Positions 60,728-64,000 of a stretch of 64,000 nucleotides of DNA are shown in pieces; position 1 is the stretch's first letter; every line of letters begins with the position of its first letter. The DNA is from Spodoptera frugiperda (lineage: Eukaryota; Arthropoda; Insecta; Lepidoptera; Noctuidae). A program made the position numbers and the translations under genes. Below the pieces are notes generated by a model. The model did not search any database, was not told where the DNA came from, and saw only the letters and a program-made list of their open reading frames with translations. The DNA is taken from NCBI RefSeq assembly GCF_023101765.2, contig NC_064214.1, positions 6,330,001 through 6,394,000 of the forward strand. Reading direction: 5' to 3'.

Positions 60728-60880
60728 GTCGAGCCTCATCCCCAATGGGGTACGTAGAGGTGCACATTATGGCATTGTACAATGTACACCCACTTTTCAT
60801 AGTTTATGCTGTAAGTCCCATTTAAGGGGGTGAGCCTATACTCTACGCAATATTCTAGGCATTTATTACTATGAACATCA
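60728..60880 (-). mobile_element. SINE body fragment (family A)
   Basis: gaggtgcacattatggcatt, acccacttttcatagttt and gtaagtcccatttaaggggg match the family A body. The tRNA-like head is absent. Confidence 0.6.
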
Positions 60881-61258
60881 AAATCTAAGCATTCTATAAT
60901 ACTGCTTAAGATAAGAACACTGATCTCTTATTGACCTCTTTTTATTAAAATTTGTTTGTTTCAAAACTAAAGTCACTGTATCTAATGGTTTTTGTTATTA
61001 AAGAGAATCAGATCAATAATATTTAAATATCCATTTGTTGTATACCTATTTGCGTTACTAACGAGATATTTTTCAGCTCCAAATGTCAAGCGCTTGACAT
61101 TTTCTTTTATCTTTAGATTAGTATTCAAATAAGAATCCAATTTTGTTCTGTCAAAGTAAATGCTTAGAAATAACGGTTTCATATAAATAAGCCTCCCTTT
61201 ACCTGAACTTATTATAATGTACGTAGTTCTTGTCATGTTTCATAAATGTGTTTATTTT
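60881..61258. other. AT-rich spacer
   Basis: No supported gene. The 84-residue minus frame at 60982-61236 has no domain. A caagcgcttg palindrome stands at 61087-61096. Confidence 0.4.
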
Positions 61259-61400
61259 TAACCGACTCCAAAAAAATTGAGGTTATCACTTTAACTTGTA
61301 TTTAGGTATGTGTGTTTGAGCGCGAATATCTCGTGTTTGGCTGAACCGATTTTGATGCAGTTTAGCTGACTTAAAAATGGAGACGGTAAAAAAATTAAGC
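61259..61400 (+). repeat. Lep/Helitron-like phrase repeat
   Basis: It opens taaccgactccaaaaaaatt and continues gtgtgtttgagcgcgaatat, ctcgtgtttggctgaaccga, ttttgatgcagtttagctga. It matches the reverse-oriented unit at 22375-22490 and is a common moth dispersed repeat. Confidence 0.6.
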
Positions 61401-61784
61401 CGTTTTTAAAAAAGTTTCATATTCACATTACTTTATTTTTCGAATGTTGAGTAAATGGATATTGTGGTGCAATTTTCTATTTCTTGAATATTATTTTACA
61501 TCTTATTACAATGAGTATACTTTTTAATTAAACATGTCACACTAAGAATAGTATTTCTTATTTTTCTTGAAATTTCGCGACAGAGAGACTACTCGCTCAG
61601 TAAATTAGATTTTACGACAGAAGTAATTGTAGTTGAGACGAGCTTTTTATTATAAACAAGACTAATGCTAATGTAGGTATCTCTCAACTTTAGTTACATT
61701 GACACTTTATTTACTCTTACTTAGCAGGTTAATGATCTAACTATCTACAGCCCCTGGCCATATTATTAGACGACGCACTCACAT
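61401..61784. other. AT-rich spacer
   Basis: No feature recognised. Confidence 0.4.
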
Positions 61785-61990
61785 TTTTGTGTGCACATTA
61801 CGGCACGTAATGCTGCTATACAATGTACCTATACCCACTTTTTGCCATTTGTATTTTAAGTCCCAAGTGCTATCACTTGGGGCAATAGACTCATCCTATG
61901 GTGAGTCTATTGCCATAAACTGGGCATAAATCCAAACTCCGTGCTACTACGGAGCAATTATCGAAAAGCCGAAAAAAGCCCAGTAATAGA
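61785..61990 (-). mobile_element. SINE body fragment (family A) with an internal hairpin
   Basis: Family A body phrases are present (gtgcacattacggcacgtaa, tttgtattttaagtccca, actccgtgctactacggagc, aaaagcccagtaat). The tRNA head is missing. A perfect hairpin sits inside, with ggcaatagactca (61881-61893) and tgagtctattgcc (61902-61914) around an 8-base loop. It probably arose by an inverted duplication of the family's own tgagcctattgcc phrase. Confidence 0.65.
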
Positions 61991-62998
61991 GATATAGTAA
62001 TCAATCATTCATTATTTATTTGTATGAATAGTATAATTTTCGAGTACTCAATTATTGGTTAAATGTCGATATGGCAACAGTCAGTTGTCCCAACACTAGA
62101 TTTTTCGGGTGTGGACTTTAAACCATTGGTACAGTTTGTAGGCTGTTCCAATGTAAATCGCTTGCGAATATAAAGTTAATCAATTTTATATCAAGACTGT
62201 TATAAAATTCATAACTATTCTACTTTTATATACATTATTAATTTAGTTTATGTACTAAGAGTTTTAAAACTATTATAAGATGAAAACAAAGTTTGCTTCG
62301 CCCCATCACTAGCACAGCATTACAACGTGCAAGAATCCGCATGTCGGGGATTGTTTCTTCGTATATCCAAGCAGTTTGTAACAACTATTTGAGACTTTCA
62401 AATGTTACTTGATTTGTGGTTACATGTAAATAGCATTTCATAAAACTGGAGTCACTATCTATCATCTAAGCAATTTTGGCAAACATACTTAAGCACCCAC
62501 GATAAAACAATAGCTACTTACTTAAACATTATTTGTATAGACCATTATTACTTTCATAAAACGTATTTTTTATATTAAAATGTTTACCTTTTAAGTGTAT
62601 GAATATGTGAGAGCGCCCCACTATGAGTTATAGGCCATAAATCTAATTTAAATCTTGCTAACAAAGATTTAAGGTCCAATTTCATGCACCAAGACTTCGG
62701 AAGCGTGGTTCTTTACAATTCTTTTAGACAAATTGCATTGCGAAGATGTTGTTTGGTAGTTTCCAAAGGGGTTTTGTGCTTCCTGTATTACTTAGTTGCA
62801 GCGGAGTTTTGAAAGACATTGCACCGTTTAAGTTTTGATATATATGGACACGAGCGTGACTTAAAGTGACTTTGTTTCCACGTATATTTGTGAAGTGACG
62901 AGGGAATACACGGCGATGTTGGCTGGAGACATTCGGGAATAGACTGGTGAAACTGTTTTAAGAGTATAATAGCAGGTAAAACAAAATATTTTATTTTG
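61991..62998. other. AT-rich gene-free stretch
   Basis: No supported gene. The 86- and 70-residue minus frames at 62788-63073 overlap in two registers and partly lie on a SINE. Confidence 0.4.
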
Positions 62999-63108
62999 TT
63001 GCCCCATACTAGGATTTTCTCCTGTGTCGTGGGTGCGTTTACAAACATACAAGTTCAGATACACATGAAACAAACATTTGTGGATAACACAAAGCGTTGC
63101 TCCGTGTG
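62999..63108 (-). mobile_element. SINE fragment (family B)
   Basis: It holds gattttctcctgtgtcgtgg, gtgcgtttacaaacatacaa, aacaaacatttgtggataac and agcgttgctccgtgtg, the family B body in minus orientation. The tRNA-like B box is lost at the right end. Confidence 0.7.
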
Positions 63109-64000
63109 TTTACTTTTGATGATATTTATTTAATTGCTTACTGGGTACAATAGGACCTTTGAAAGTGTAACTATCTATAACTCATGATCAAAATTATGAT
63201 CAAACAAAATACGTAAATAGCCCACACCTACGCAACCAAATGACCTACAAGTCAGAACTAATGAAGATAGACCACAATATTTACACCTTTTGTTTCAATT
63301 CGAATAGAAGCAACTGTAACGACGCCCACGTTAAAATTAAGATTCGATTCCAAATTCTAACACAAAAGTTGTTCCTGAAATTGTGTTATAAAGTCTTGGA
63401 GTACTTAAACCCAATCGGCCCCTAACGTATGAATCGAGAAAGGCGATCGGAACGAAAGCAAAGTCATTAATTCTACGTAGAAGAAATTAAAATCCGATAC
63501 GACACAAAATTTCCTCTTTTTATGCTAGTCTGAAACTATCTTTACATTGTTGTTGTTACAATTAAATGTCTACCTTAGAACTGTGTCAGCAAGGTCGATA
63601 ATCGAGTGTAGGTTCCGTGTACTTATGTTAAATAGAATTGCAAACAAAGGAAAGTTTCCAATTTAATTTGCCGAACACTTCTTATCTTTTTTTAGTATTT
63701 ATCTCCGTTTGATTACATTAAAGTGAAATGTTTTCTCTTTTACTTTGTGGCCGCTAATTCTTTACTTACATCGGTCGTCTGTGCGTTTCCTTTCAATTTG
63801 GTTGGACTATATATGGATGAGGATTATATATTTTAGAAATTGATTGCCAGAATTTAAGTTATACTCAATTTACTTATCATATTATGTACCTCTACTACGC
63901 TACGGATTACATAGTATATCGTTGGATATTCCAACGGATCGCAGGATTTTTCCTGGATCAGGCAGGCATTTTGCATTAAGCTAGTATGGTTTTTCGAAAA
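63109..64000. other. AT-rich gene-free stretch to the window edge
   Basis: No supported gene, RNA or repeat. The 61-residue frame at 63240 has no domain. Confidence 0.45.

Noticed and set aside
1..64000. CRISPR array, operons, prophage or bacterial features
   Set aside because: No direct-repeat/spacer pattern and no bacterial coding layout; the DNA is clearly animal nuclear sequence.

Overview
This 64 kb window looks like AT-rich nuclear DNA from a lepidopteran, most probably a noctuid moth. The evidence is the repeats: tRNA-headed SINEs with intact B boxes, a short retroposon family built around the core ggtggtttttagtcagtaag, Lep1/Helitron-like fragments, a typical lepidopteran non-LTR reverse-transcriptase C-terminus, and a eukaryotic tRNA-Ile(UAU) gene with an intron. 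Species identity is inference; I could not run a search.

There is no complete protein-coding gene that I can support. The window reads as a gene desert or a very large intron. The only host-gene-like coding signal is at the left edge (minus strand, about 215-407). It is an open segment with GC-rich third positions, ending at a good GTATGT donor, and may be one exon of a gene continuing to the left. All other open frames are short. Many are by-products of repeats, and none has the codon pattern or length of a gene. The one certain functional gene is the tRNA at 37327-37420.

Layout: 1-410, candidate exon. 1206-2658, a DNA transposon with 28-bp perfect terminal inverted repeats, a TA duplication, the start of a MADF-like protein, and a nested non-LTR retrotransposon tail. 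4.4-7.0 kb, foldback MITEs and a Helitron-like element. 7.4-15 kb, retroposon fragments, including two tail-to-tail non-LTR C-termini at 10.6-11.25 kb. 15-30 kb, mostly unique AT-rich DNA with GC-richer islands rich in transcription-factor-like motifs. 30-31.5 kb, SINEs. 35.1-35.5 kb, a 104-bp tandem repeat in which each unit holds an 18-bp-armed hairpin. 37.3 kb, tRNA-Ile. 38-45 kb, unique sequence with enhancer-like islands. 45.8-63.1 kb, scattered SINEs and retroposons among further islands.

There is no operon or pathway to describe. The islands are plausible cis-regulatory or conserved noncoding DNA of a neighbouring or host gene, but that rests only on base composition and motifs and needs cross-species alignment. 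The items most worth following up are the edge exon, the MADF-bearing transposon, the 104-bp hairpin minisatellite, and the retroposon family for which three copies have visible target-site duplications. I did not find an undescribed defence, biosynthetic or mobile system beyond these.
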